A stretch of DNA of 35,353 nt from Candidatus Thorarchaeota archaeon. Its GTDB lineage: Archaea > Asgardarchaeota > Thorarchaeia > Thorarchaeales > Thorarchaeaceae. Position 1 is the stretch's first letter. Every line of letters begins with the position of its first letter. Position numbers and translations under genes: made by a program. Below the pieces are notes generated by a model. The model saw only the letters and a program-made list of their open reading frames with translations, had not been told where the DNA came from and did not search any database. The stretch is from positions 1-35,353 of the forward strand of contig JAEOUN010000088.1 of assembly GCA_016839245.1 (NCBI GenBank). Direction: 5' to 3'. Below, in pieces: positions 15,205 to 23,973 of the stretch.

Positions 15205-17445
15205 CTAAACAACCTTGACAAAATACTCGAAAACGATTTCCCCAATAGATTGCTCTTTCAAGTAAGGTGGTGTTGTGGTATTACTCATCCCTGGTGTTGG
15301 ACTAGTGAATGTTGTCCATGTCGGTCCACCATCTGTCTCTCTTCCATGGCTCACATCATTCGAAGATGATGAAAAAGAATAGGAGTCCTGTACGGTCACA
15401 CTATCAGGTTTGATGAAGTTGACTGTATCACCTGCATTATTTATCGCTATGCCAGTCACAGACTGATTGAATAGTAAGAATCCTCCTGGAGTGATAATCG
15501 TGCCTGCTGGTATTGTGTACGGTGCAGTACCACCCTCAATAATATCATCCAAAATATAGCCAGAAAGATCGACCTCCTTCGTAGATGGATTATACAATTC
15601 AATCCACTCTTCAGTGTACAGGATATCCGGATCTGGTAATATCTCATTTATTACAATTGAGTCACTTGGTTGAGTTTCCCAAGTGGTCACATTTACCATG
15701 GCAGATTTTTCTCCCTCATTGCCATTGATATCCTTTGCAGAGACCTGATATGAATAGGTGGTGTTTGCCATAAGTCCAGTATCATTATACCAAGTTGTAG
15801 CGACCTCTGCTATCTTTACACCGTCTCGATAGACTACATACTGATGAAGGTCAGTTTCGTTATTTGTGTCCCACCAGAGATCCGCACGATTAGTATAATT
15901 TGCAAATGCCATTAGACCTTTCACTTGCGCAGGTGGACTGTTGTCTGTTGTATTACTTAGTTCCCATCCAAGCCAGACATCTACTGAGTAGTGATCTGAA
16001 CCGGTATATGCATGAGGAGTATCACCACAGGTTGAATTAATGAGATGATTTATGAAGTAGTCATTCACGATTATGTAATCAATTCGTGATAAGTAACTTG
16101 GGCTTTGATGACCGTAAGTATATCCTGGATCTGTTGGATTAAGAGTACGGAAGATATCCGTGAAATTGTGCAATTCTGATGAATACTGACCATATATTAG
16201 ATCATCTGGGTATAAAAGCATCGTCAGAGGACCATACCCAAGGTTTCCAAGAGGTGCAAGGTCACCTGTGTCTGCAGGAGAGAATGAGTTGAGGTCTCCC
16301 ATGAACATAATGGGCACATCGCCAAGACTATCCATGTAATTGATTATGCCTTCAGTCTCCCACTCTCGTCTATTTTCATTATCAGTCCCTGAACTTGCTT
16401 TCAAATGTGCTCCAATAATATTGATATTCGTTCCATTAACGTTGACAATTGCATGAATGAAATCGTGAGTGACATCATAACTACTATCATCGTCAAGAGT
16501 CACTATTGGAATTTGAATAAAGTCAAGAATTGGAAAACGGCTTAGGATTGCTTCACCACTTGTTGAGAATGCGACATTCTGCGCACAATACCCGGAGTAT
16601 GGACTATCGTTAACGAAATAATCATTGAATTCATCTATCACTTCATTGAGGATCTGATCATTGTGATCTTCCCACGTTCCTGTTTCAACCAATATCATAA
16701 TGTCTGGATTCTCTTCTTTGACGACTTCTTTCCAATCTTCGTTGATGCCCGACTCCTCAATGTTGTATGTCATTATTTTTAGTTCTCCGGTGAAATTCAG
16801 TGCTACCACATTATTATGCACTGTCACCTGTATGGAGTCGCATCCTACGAGTCCCCTACTATCACTCACGTTGGCAATGATGGTATGATTACCATTATCC
16901 CACAGTTCAGTATTCCAGAGGAAACTTCCAATGCCAGTTACATATTTATTGTCAATGTAAATCCTTGCTTTAAGAGACTCTTCATCATCAACGGTGGTAG
17001 TTACAAGGACTGTTTCTGATAATACATCTCCTTCGTTTGGTGAATCAATGGTCACAACAGGTGGATTGTTTTCAGATTCATCGTTATTCACCGTCACAAC
17101 TATCGACATCTCTCCCCAATTTGAAAAATTATCCATTGCTTTGCACAAAATGGTATAAAGCCCATTGAGTTCAAGTGTTGTATCCCACTCAAATGATTGG
17201 TTGTTTGATTTCGGATTTGTATCTATTAAAACCTCAAATTGCGTAATCGGACTTTGATCAGTTGCATCAAATGATATCGTTACTTGACCTGTAACGGTTG
17301 TGTTATCGGAGGGAGTAATGATAGACACGACTGGAGGTGTTGTATCAGTGGGTTCTATCTCTTGATTAAGGTACAATCTAATGAATATGCCGCTAATTAG
17401 CAAAAGAACGAGAATAAATCCTGCAGCGGCTTGCTTCGTATTCAT
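15205..17445 (-). CDS. Secreted/membrane-anchored endonuclease-exonuclease-phosphatase with Ig-like, FN3 and lamin-tail domains
   Basis: The 746-residue protein starts with a signal anchor (about 7-26). Two Ig-like beta domains (about 36-120 and 128-212) come next. An endonuclease/exonuclease/phosphatase (EEP) domain covers about 221-493, with Asn228 (TYNIE), Glu254, His347 (GAHLKASSG), Asp384/Asn386 (GDLNS), Asp456 (RIDYIIV) and Asp484-His485 (GSDHY). An FN3-like domain (about 503-588) and a lamin-tail domain (about 596-715, INEILPD, EEWIELYNP, DLSGYILDD) complete it. EEP enzymes cut nucleic acids or phosphoesters with Mg2+; all expected catalytic residues are present. It probably acts outside the cell, perhaps degrading DNA for nutrients. 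GGAG ten bases upstream supports the ATG. Many Asn-X-Ser/Thr sites fit archaeal glycosylation. Confidence 0.9.
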   Translation of the reverse strand: MNTKQAAAGFILVLLLISGIFIRLYLNQEIEPTDTTPPVVSIITPSDNTTVTGQVTISFDATDQSPITQFEVLIDTNPKSNNQSFEWDTTLELNGLYTILCKAMDNFSNWGEMSIVVTVNNDESENNPPVVTIDSPNEGDVLSETVLVTTTVDDEESLKARIYIDNKYVTGIGSFLWNTELWDNGNHTIIANVSDSRGLVGCDSIQVTVHNNVVALNFTGELKIMTYNIEESGINEDWKEVVKEENPDIMILVETGTWEDHNDQILNEVIDEFNDYFVNDSPYSGYCAQNVAFSTSGEAILSRFPILDFIQIPIVTLDDDSSYDVTHDFIHAIVNVNGTNINIIGAHLKASSGTDNENRREWETEGIINYMDSLGDVPIMFMGDLNSFSPADTGDLAPLGNLGYGPLTMLLYPDDLIYGQYSSELHNFTDIFRTLNPTDPGYTYGHQSPSYLSRIDYIIVNDYFINHLINSTCGDTPHAYTGSDHYSVDVWLGWELSNTTDNSPPAQVKGLMAFANYTNRADLWWDTNNETDLHQYVVYRDGVKIAEVATTWYNDTGLMANTTYSYQVSAKDINGNEGEKSAMVNVTTWETQPSDSIVINEILPDPDILYTEEWIELYNPSTKEVDLSGYILDDIIEGGTAPYTIPAGTIITPGGFLLFNQSVTGIAINNAGDTVNFIKPDSVTVQDSYSFSSSSNDVSHGRETDGGPTWTTFTSPTPGMSNTTTPPYLKEQSIGEIVFEYFVKVV

Positions 17446-17588
17446 TAGGTTACTCTCCTGTTAATGGTGAAAAGAACGTGGATTTAGAAAACGACCTTGA
17501 ACATTCTGTTATGAGTATTTACCTACAACTAAACTTCTTAGGCATTCAATACGACGCTCAAATAAGCAGTATAATCGCGTGATCAAAA

Positions 17589-18143
17589 ATGACTGGTCAG
17601 ATAAGTGATAAATTCAGATACAATGGAGAAATCTTTGAGCTTGTTGGTATTGATGGTAACGGCCTCTTCACCCCTGATGATTTTGGGATGGTGACAAGAC
17701 CTGGATCAACAGCATGTTGGAGAGGATTCTGTATGTCATATAATTGTGTGAATGGAGAGCTACTCCTTGAAGAAATGGATATCAACACTCAAAATGCTGT
17801 TCCTGTAAATGATATAGTACCTAGAGAGGGAGAGTATGGATTTAGCCATGTCTATGAGAATCTGATGCTGAAGGTCCCATTTACTGGTAAAATTCGTATT
17901 GCCAAAGACTTCATATCAACAATGTACGTACATATGGGTTTCCAGAGCGCTGAATCCTTTGAGACGGTAATTGAGATTGAATTTGAGGGTGGAAATGTGG
18001 TTCAAGAGAGAAACCTCTCTTTGTTGATGAAGGAGCGACGTGATAAAGGTCTAGAAAAACCAAATCAACCTCCTAGTATGGGAGACGACGATGTTCGGGA
18101 TTGGATCAGCGATAGATTCTCTCAGGATTTTGAGAGTGACTAG
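17589..18143 (+). CDS. Conserved-looking protein of unknown function
   Basis: The 184-residue protein has no signal or membrane segment. It opens with FRYNGEIFELVGIDGNGLFTPDDFGM and has a notable STACWRGFCMSYNCVNGELLLEEMD block near residues 40-64 with three cysteines and a tryptophan. A beta-rich middle and a polar tail rich in Asp and Arg follow. I recall similar unnamed bacterial proteins with a TACWRG motif, so it is probably a real family, but no function can be assigned. It lies between the divergent nuclease and a downstream phosphodiesterase on the same strand; the 75-base gap before that gene leaves co-transcription open. Confidence 0.75.
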   Translation: MTGQISDKFRYNGEIFELVGIDGNGLFTPDDFGMVTRPGSTACWRGFCMSYNCVNGELLLEEMDINTQNAVPVNDIVPREGEYGFSHVYENLMLKVPFTGKIRIAKDFISTMYVHMGFQSAESFETVIEIEFEGGNVVQERNLSLLMKERRDKGLEKPNQPPSMGDDDVRDWISDRFSQDFESD

Positions 18144-18218
18144 TTGAAATTTCATTTATATTCTTTACATTAATAGTTGAGTAGAATGATAAAGAGTATT
18201 ATTGTTCATAAATGAGAG

Positions 18219-19367
18219 ATGAAAATGAAACCAGACTATACAAATAGTATTGTCAATCTATCATGCACAATTGCTCAGTCCTTTGGCATTGAATGTGAAT
18301 ATCCCGCACTGAATTCTAATGCTCTTGATGAATTAGAACAGACAAAAAACATAATTTTGCTACTTGTTGATGGATTGGGTTATAATTACCTTAAGGAGAA
18401 CGCCACTAGCACTCTTCTTAGGAAGCACCTCTCTGATTCTCTTACATCTGTATTCTTGCCCTCAACTGGTTCAGCAATCACTTCGATTATGTCCGGTGTA
18501 GCTCCTCAACAACATGGTGTGACTGGTTGGTTTGTATATCTTCGCGAATATGGTATTGTTTCCCGAATCTTACCATATAGCAATACTATCGATTACAATC
18601 TCATTGGAAGTGATATTGCAAATATTGTCACTACCAAATCAATCTATGAACCTCTTGGTGATGACTACTCGTTAATTTTGCCTGAGCAAATTGTCAACTC
18701 TGTCTTTACTCGGAATCTGGCTGAGTCCGCGAATCGAATTCGATATGCAGGTCTTGATGATTTCTTTACTCAGGTCGAAAAGAGAGTAAGTCAATCTCGA
18801 TCAACGAATTTCATCTATGGTTATTGGCCAGGATTTGATGCCATTGCACATTTACTTGGATTTAGGAGTAAGGAAGCAGCTCAGCAGTTGACTGATTTTG
18901 ATGGTCATCTCAAAACATTCATCCAAAATATTCAAGGTACAGACACCAAGGTCATCATTACAGGTGATCATGGATTTGACGATGTGCCTTCCTCAAACAT
19001 GATTTATACAAAAGATCATACTAGATTCGAGGAATGTCTCTTATTGCCATTGTGCGGCGACACTCGAAGTGTATATGCTTATGTGCGTCCTCAAAAGGTG
19101 AACGAGTTCGAGAGGTATGTCCGTAATGCATTCGAAGATGTCTGTGACCTCTATCCAAGCAAGGATCTAATTGAGGAGGGTTGGTTTGGATTGTATACTC
19201 CACATCCTCGTCTTGATACTCGTGTCGGTGATTATACACTTATCTTCAAGGAGGGTCATGCAATCCTTAATTGTTTTCCCGGATTTAATCCTCCTAACTT
19301 AATTGGTCATCATGGAGGTGCAAGTCCAAACGAGATGATTGTACCTCTCTGTGTTATTGACTGCTGA
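18219..19367 (+). CDS. Alkaline-phosphatase-superfamily phosphodiesterase / nucleotide pyrophosphatase-like protein
   Basis: The 382-residue protein has the superfamily metal and nucleophile motifs: Asp51 in LLVDGLGYNYL, Thr83 in the PSTGSAITSIMSG segment followed by APQQHGVTGW, Asp-rich YWPGFDAIAHLLG, ITGDHGFDD, and the C-terminal HHGGASPNEM. These enzymes hydrolyse phosphomono- or diesters with two metal ions, usually Zn2+. The usual PSxT nucleophile loop seems one residue shorter here, so Thr83 as nucleophile is inferred. No signal peptide is seen, so it is cytosolic. A GAGAG lies close to the first ATG and fits the second in-frame ATG, six bases on, slightly better. The substrate is unknown. 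Confidence 0.85.
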   Translation: MKMKPDYTNSIVNLSCTIAQSFGIECEYPALNSNALDELEQTKNIILLLVDGLGYNYLKENATSTLLRKHLSDSLTSVFLPSTGSAITSIMSGVAPQQHGVTGWFVYLREYGIVSRILPYSNTIDYNLIGSDIANIVTTKSIYEPLGDDYSLILPEQIVNSVFTRNLAESANRIRYAGLDDFFTQVEKRVSQSRSTNFIYGYWPGFDAIAHLLGFRSKEAAQQLTDFDGHLKTFIQNIQGTDTKVIITGDHGFDDVPSSNMIYTKDHTRFEECLLLPLCGDTRSVYAYVRPQKVNEFERYVRNAFEDVCDLYPSKDLIEEGWFGLYTPHPRLDTRVGDYTLIFKEGHAILNCFPGFNPPNLIGHHGGASPNEMIVPLCVIDC

Positions 19368-19449
19368 TTGACCACATCGTCTCTTGTCCATGATTCAGTT
19401 TTTAAACACACAAAGAAATGAGAATCGGTGCTCATCAGAGGTTGTTCTA

Positions 19450-20421
19450 ATGGTATCTTTCGATATGATTAAAGCTGCAAGGGAACGAATTAAGGCATTA
19501 GCAGCAATAACACCCCTTCGAGAATCAAAGTACTTCAGTGAATTACTTGATGCATCTGTATTCCTTAAACTAGAGAATGAACAAGTCACTGGATCATTTA
19601 AGGTGAGAGGGGCCATCAATAGATTGATCACTCTTCCATCTCACGAGATTGAAAAAGGAATCATAACAGCATCAACTGGAAATCATGGGCTTGGTGTTGC
19701 GTATGCAGCAAGACAACTTGGAATTTCAGCCATTGTGGTATTTCCTATCAATGGCTCTCGAGAGAAATTAGACCGACTTAAGGAAGCTGGTGCTGAAGTT
19801 ATACAGACTGTTGGCTACGAAGAGATTGAGCAATATGCCAGACAATTGGCCAAAGAAAAAGGATTGATCTATGTAAGTCCGTACAATGATTCTGAGATTG
19901 TAGCCGGAGCTGGAACAATTGGAATAGAGATTATGGAACAGCTTGATAATATAGATGCAATCTTGGTCCCAATCGGTGGTGGTGGTCTAATATCAGGTAT
20001 TGCATTAGCAGCCAAAGCCAAGAATCCTGATGTATTGATTGTGGGGGTACAATCTGAAGCATCACCAGAAGTATATGAATCGTGGAAAGCAGGACATTGG
20101 GTACAGGCTGACGAATTTGAATCGCTTGCTCAAGGTCTTATGGGCGGGGTTGAATCCGACTCAATTACCCTTGATTTGATAGGCTGCTATGTTGATAAAA
20201 TTGTGTTAGTGCCAGAGAAATCAATCTTGCAGGCAATGCTGGTCTTATATGAAAAGGAGAACCTAAAGATTGAAGGCGCTGGAGCAGTTCCCGTGGCTGC
20301 TATATTGACATACCTTTCTGATTTTAAGGGTAAGCGTATCGTACTGGTGCTAAGTGGTGGAAATATCTCCGATTTTGAAATCAATTCGCTCCAAAGTAAA
20401 ACAGAAGCCAATAAATCCTAG
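19450..20421 (+). CDS. PLP-dependent threonine/serine dehydratase (IlvA/serine racemase-like fold type II)
   Basis: About 323 residues of a short, catalytic-only threonine dehydratase: the PLP lysine in TGSFKVRGA, the substrate loop TASTGNHGLGVAYAARQLG, the phosphate-binding PIGGGGLISGIA, and LVLSGGN near the C-terminus. Such enzymes deaminate threonine or serine to 2-oxoacids, or racemise serine. There is no C-terminal ACT regulatory domain, so it resembles catabolic dehydratase or serine racemase. I start at the ATG at 19450, where GAGGT lies eight bases upstream; the frame is open back to a TTG at 19384, but those residues do not look like the family. It follows the phosphodiesterase gene by 82 bases on the same strand. 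Confidence 0.9.
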   Translation: MVSFDMIKAARERIKALAAITPLRESKYFSELLDASVFLKLENEQVTGSFKVRGAINRLITLPSHEIEKGIITASTGNHGLGVAYAARQLGISAIVVFPINGSREKLDRLKEAGAEVIQTVGYEEIEQYARQLAKEKGLIYVSPYNDSEIVAGAGTIGIEIMEQLDNIDAILVPIGGGGLISGIALAAKAKNPDVLIVGVQSEASPEVYESWKAGHWVQADEFESLAQGLMGGVESDSITLDLIGCYVDKIVLVPEKSILQAMLVLYEKENLKIEGAGAVPVAAILTYLSDFKGKRIVLVLSGGNISDFEINSLQSKTEANKS

Positions 20422-20457
20422 AATCTGCCTTTGCAGAATCATTTAATAGTGTCTTAC

Positions 20458-20470
20458 GTAATAGTATTAC
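20458..20470. promoter_or_regulatory. 13-bp palindromic operator candidate upstream of the RHH regulator
   Basis: GTAATAGTATTAC is a perfect odd palindrome directly abutting a TATA-like ACATAAAAATAAG. The identical 13-mer recurs at 21473-21485 next to the neighbouring small membrane gene. A ribbon-helix-helix gene follows 61 bases downstream, so autoregulation is likely. Confidence 0.55.
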
Positions 20471-20531
20471 ATAAAAATAAGAATAAGTACTCTAATATTA
20501 TAGAATACTTGGAAAAATTGAGGTCATGAAA

Positions 20532-20864
20532 ATGCCGCCCAAAAAAGAAACAGAATCAAATACAACAAGTCAATTGACATTAAAAGAACAACTCCTAGGA
20601 AAACTTTCTGACAAAATTCAACCCTCCAAAAGAGAAGTCAGTGTTATGACACGAATGAGTGGGGATTTGGTTGAAGTGCTTGATGCCCTCGTTGAACTAG
20701 ATATTTTCAAGAGTAGATCCGAAGCTGTTTCCGCTTTTGTTGCTCAAGCAATTTACACTCGAAAGGACATGTTTGATGAAATTATATCACAGGCATCTGA
20801 AATCCGGAAAATGCGTGATTCTGCAAAAAGACACGCGTATGAGGCGCTGCAGGATAAATCTTGA
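20532..20864 (+). CDS. Ribbon-helix-helix (CopG/NikR-like) transcriptional regulator
   Basis: About 110 residues: a polar N-terminal arm of about 36 residues, then REVSVMTRMSGDLVEVLDALVELDIFKSRSEAVSAFVAQAI, which fits the beta-strand, helix, Ser-Arg-Ser-Glu-Ala turn, helix pattern of RHH DNA-binding domains, and a charged C-terminal helix. RHH proteins bind palindromic operators as dimers. GAGGT at 20520-20524 is seven bases before the ATG at 20532, so that start is preferred over the ATG at 20526. A perfect palindrome sits upstream of its promoter and another copy upstream of the neighbouring convergent gene, suggesting it controls itself and that neighbour. No ligand-binding domain is seen. 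Confidence 0.82.
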   Translation: MPPKKETESNTTSQLTLKEQLLGKLSDKIQPSKREVSVMTRMSGDLVEVLDALVELDIFKSRSEAVSAFVAQAIYTRKDMFDEIISQASEIRKMRDSAKRHAYEALQDKS

Positions 20865-20923
20865 TTCGTACACCTGCTCATTTACTAAAACTGTTGAAAT
20901 GATCGGACAAAAGAAAAAGAATT

Positions 20924-20939
20924 GGGGGAGAAAACCCCC
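20924..20939. terminator. GC hairpin between convergent RHH and repeat-protein genes
   Basis: GGGGG (20924-20928) pairs with CCCCC (20935-20939) around an AGAAAA loop. A-rich sequence on the left and T-rich sequence on the right mean that a U-run follows it on either strand, as in a two-way terminator. Confidence 0.65.
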
Positions 20940-20976
20940 GTTGATTCCATTTTTATCATGACCGCTGTTGTTATCT

Positions 20977-21360
20977 CTAGAATGGTGAGATTACAACTGG
21001 TGGTCGACGAATGATAAGAAATGGATTATACTCCGGTAATATTTCGATGGGCCCTCGACGATTTCCATAATACGGATTATAGTATGGCACATACTCTATT
21101 GATCCCCGCCGAACGCTATATGTCAAAATGGGATCGCAATCTGGCACATATTCTATATCTCCTCGTCTGACACTTTGGATTGGCTCATAGGATATACTTC
21201 TATGATGGTCTTCTGTTCCAATACCTCCATCTGTGTCGGTAAGTATCTCTACATCGCAAGCCGAAAATGCAATGCAATATAATGCACCGAAGACAACGAG
21301 TGAAAGGATTACAAAGACACCCATCGCTAGACCTATTCTTGTTCTTTTTGAGTAACTCAC
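20977..21360 (-). CDS. Small single-TM protein with tandem 17-18-residue Arg-Arg-Gly repeats
   Basis: From the GTG at 21360 the product has 127 residues: a short basic start (SYSKRTRIG), one membrane helix (about 9-32, rich in Leu, Val and Phe), an acidic stretch, then near-identical units: SVRRGDIEYVPDCDPILT, SVRRGSIEYVPYYNPYYG, NRRGPIEILPEYNPFLI, and a final partial IRRPPVVISPF. The repeats would sit outside the cell or in the lumen. I recognise no family. GGAG six bases upstream chooses this GTG; the frame is open to a TTG at 21396, but that would place the GGAG inside the gene. Its upstream region holds the palindromes shared with the RHH gene, so it is probably that regulator's target. 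Confidence 0.68.
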   Translation of the reverse strand: MSYSKRTRIGLAMGVFVILSLVVFGALYCIAFSACDVEILTDTDGGIGTEDHHRSISYEPIQSVRRGDIEYVPDCDPILTYSVRRGSIEYVPYYNPYYGNRRGPIEILPEYNPFLIIRRPPVVISPF

Positions 21361-21708
21361 ATCTATCTCCTCTCTTAGACAAGGCTCTAGCTGCAATTGT
21401 TATGCTTGCTTGAGTTCCACGAATTATGGCAGATTCGTTGGACTCTAGTTTTCCAAGTTTTTACAAAGCCTTGTAATAGTATTACATTATAAATGTAATA
21501 AGCTTTTTGTTTTCATGGAAGAATATTATAATAATATATACAAGGTAATACACTATATATGTAATTAATACATCTGACTATACTAATATATGGTATGCCT
21601 TGAAATCACAGACACAAACGATGTCTGTTGGTCTCAGCATTTTTGGAACTCTATCATTTATCCTGATTTTTGGATGAATTTAGATTATCCGAAGGATATC
21701 TTTGATAA
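21361..21708. other. 348-base intergenic region with a cluster of palindromes
   Basis: No credible gene is seen. The region holds the 13-bp palindrome at 21473-21485, an overlapping 19-base inverted repeat at 21481-21499 whose centre reads like a TATA box on both strands, and further GTAATA half-sites near 21545 and 21560. The rest is A/T-rich. It lies between the start of the repeat protein and the end of the 16-TM gene. Confidence 0.5.
21473..21499. promoter_or_regulatory. Overlapping palindromic operator and TATA element
   Basis: GTAATAGTATTAC (21473-21485) overlaps ATTACATT-ATA-AATGTAAT (21481-21499), two perfect palindromes that share ATTAC. The TATA-like centre (TTTATAATG on the minus strand) could start the transcript of the repeat membrane protein, and a bound RHH dimer would block it. 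Confidence 0.55.
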
Positions 21709-23973
21709 TCATTTGAGCGTGTCTGAATCCAATGTTGAGTTTAGAAGAATTTTCACGGTGATGAGTATATCTTGATTCGAAATTAGTTCTGTGTTCCAGC
21801 GCATGTTTCCTCCAAAAAGGCTCAAAATTCGTTTTGCGTATGCAAATTCGATAACATCCATTGAGTAGTCCTCTGAATACCTCTTGACAAGACCCAAGCG
21901 TTCATTGACGTTGTCAGACTTGATGACAATATCAAAAGTGATCTCAAGTTGTTTCTCTTGAACAATCTCAAGATTTGAGATATCTGCGCCTATCAGACTA
22001 ATCATGCCAATTCTTTTAGATATCCCCTTAAAGAGATAATAGAAGACTTCAACAAGAAGACTGTTTGCGAGTGCATACTTTGTCCGGAATTTATTTCTGT
22101 CTTCGATTTTTAATAGATCTTCGGAGATATTCAATCGGGTCATAGCGTTTGTTATTGCGTTCATCAGATTCACAGCCTCTAAATCCGCACTATCAAACTT
22201 GTTTTGTGTCACCATCGCCTGAATGTATTTAGCGAGCTCATTTGCTTTTGAAATCTCATGGAGACTAGTTGCAACGAGATCAAGTCGCTTTTCACTTGAC
22301 TGTGTTTCTTTTGTGAGTTCTGAAAGAGTATCAATAGCTTTCTCTTGATGTTTGACAATGTTTTCAGATAAGATATTTGAAAAAGCTGTGGCGGCAGGGA
22401 TTACCATCTCTGCTTCTTTGCTCGCAGTATGATACATAAGAAGTGTAAGAGTAGCGAAGAATACTATTGCTATGCAAATAATTGCCTCCGCAACCCACCA
22501 TCCGGCTGTTGCGAACCCAAAATTAGCTTTTAGGATTACGACAAGAATCCAGACCGAGGCAAGAGCAGCTCCAATTGAATCAAAGGTTAGTTCACCTCCA
22601 GAGGCTCCTGTTGATAGTATGATGTAGGTGAGCAGTACATAAAGGGCAATATAGCTCATTCCTAACATTATAGACGGTCCAATAAGTCCTATCTGGATCT
22701 CTGGGAATGCTGAATACGCTAGCAACCTGATATATTCACCAATAACAATTACTGATGGCGGAATTATGAACCCGAGGAGTAGTATTCTTTTTACATTTTT
22801 ATATCTAAACCGTGCTGGATTCAAGACAGAACGGACAGCAATTATCAACATAATAACCGAGAATATGCTTCCAACTATGTACGAAACCTTTGATTCTGAA
22901 GTAAATCCATAGAGGGGTGTAAGGTGGGTTACAACAATGGCAATCTCAGAAATCATCCAATAGAGAAGCAGGAAGATTATAGCCAATTGGCCTGGTGAGT
23001 ATTTGATCTTTAATTTCGCGTAAAGCGAATATACTGATAATCCCGCTAGAAACGCTCCTCCAAGATGAACAATTACTATTGCCCCTATATCAATGATTTG
23101 ACCAATACCAATGAATCCTTCTATAATCTGAGCAAATATGAATGGGATGACAGCAAATAAGCTTGTAATTAATGTCACTCCATATGCGACATTATCATGT
23201 ACACCTAAATCCAATAGGAATGGATAACTAATAGCAACGTTGGCAATGATCAATCCTATTGCCATTAATATAATGGAAATTATCCAATATGATGATGGAT
23301 TGATGAGTAGTAGTAAATGATTGATTATTGCTCCTGCAAAGAACAGGAATGATAGCGCCATCCTGTATGGATCACATGATGATACCTGTGCTCTATTTCT
23401 GTACATCACGATTGCAGCTATTACAAATGAGATGGTTGCCACAGCTCCCACAATATATCCTGCAGATATGAAATAGATATCCGAAATAGATTGCCTCGCT
23501 GCCGCCATTAGGCCGACAAATATTGCAGTTGAAATTATTATCAAGATAAAAGGAGTTGACCTTCTTTCCCATATTGAGGATTCATCAATCTGCCTGCCAC
23601 TAAGAGTGGCATACAACACCATCATGAGACCCGTGATAACCAACGCAACTAGATTGAGGAAAATTCCTGATGCTTGGGCATGAATTACTGGTGTTTCATT
23701 GGTAAGAATATAGAAGATTGCTGCGCCAGCAAATGTTATCGAGGCATACCCACTACCAGTGAAGAGAATGTTATTCGATGCAGAAGGATCAATTCTGATT
23801 CTATTGGCAACACTTACAGTTATTGTAACACTAAGAAACGCGAGTATAGAATAATATGCAGTAGCAGCTCCCGGAGTATCCCAAGGAGGATTACTAAGAA
23901 CTATCATGATGCAGATTGGTATGCTTATCAACAGACCTAGAGCTATTCTCTTCACATGGAATTTGTTTTTCAT
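21709..23973 (-). CDS. 16-TM membrane protein with degenerate histidine-kinase-like C-terminal module
   Basis: The 754-residue protein has about sixteen hydrophobic helices across residues 10-515. A cytosolic part follows, with a helical stretch (about 540-590, containing LHEISKANE near 572), then LLVEVFYYLFKGISK near 640-654, which resembles the N-box of HATPase domains, and FAYAKRILSLFGG near 711-723, which resembles the AKRIV-x-HGG end of the domain. Phosphoacceptor and G-box glycine motifs are not seen. It may be a sensor descended from a histidine kinase that no longer phosphorylates, or a very diverged one. No response regulator is nearby. The membrane part is not a recognised sensor domain. 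It ends beside the palindrome cluster and is divergent from the GRAM-like gene. Confidence 0.75.
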   Translation of the reverse strand: MKNKFHVKRIALGLLISIPICIMIVLSNPPWDTPGAATAYYSILAFLSVTITVSVANRIRIDPSASNNILFTGSGYASITFAGAAIFYILTNETPVIHAQASGIFLNLVALVITGLMMVLYATLSGRQIDESSIWERRSTPFILIIISTAIFVGLMAAARQSISDIYFISAGYIVGAVATISFVIAAIVMYRNRAQVSSCDPYRMALSFLFFAGAIINHLLLLINPSSYWIISIILMAIGLIIANVAISYPFLLDLGVHDNVAYGVTLITSLFAVIPFIFAQIIEGFIGIGQIIDIGAIVIVHLGGAFLAGLSVYSLYAKLKIKYSPGQLAIIFLLLYWMISEIAIVVTHLTPLYGFTSESKVSYIVGSIFSVIMLIIAVRSVLNPARFRYKNVKRILLLGFIIPPSVIVIGEYIRLLAYSAFPEIQIGLIGPSIMLGMSYIALYVLLTYIILSTGASGGELTFDSIGAALASVWILVVILKANFGFATAGWWVAEAIICIAIVFFATLTLLMYHTASKEAEMVIPAATAFSNILSENIVKHQEKAIDTLSELTKETQSSEKRLDLVATSLHEISKANELAKYIQAMVTQNKFDSADLEAVNLMNAITNAMTRLNISEDLLKIEDRNKFRTKYALANSLLVEVFYYLFKGISKRIGMISLIGADISNLEIVQEKQLEITFDIVIKSDNVNERLGLVKRYSEDYSMDVIEFAYAKRILSLFGGNMRWNTELISNQDILITVKILLNSTLDSDTLK

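Noticed and set aside
21590..21775. Plus-strand 61-residue ORF near the palindrome cluster
   Set aside because: It overlaps the 3' end of the 16-TM gene, lacks a Shine-Dalgarno and has no recognisable content.
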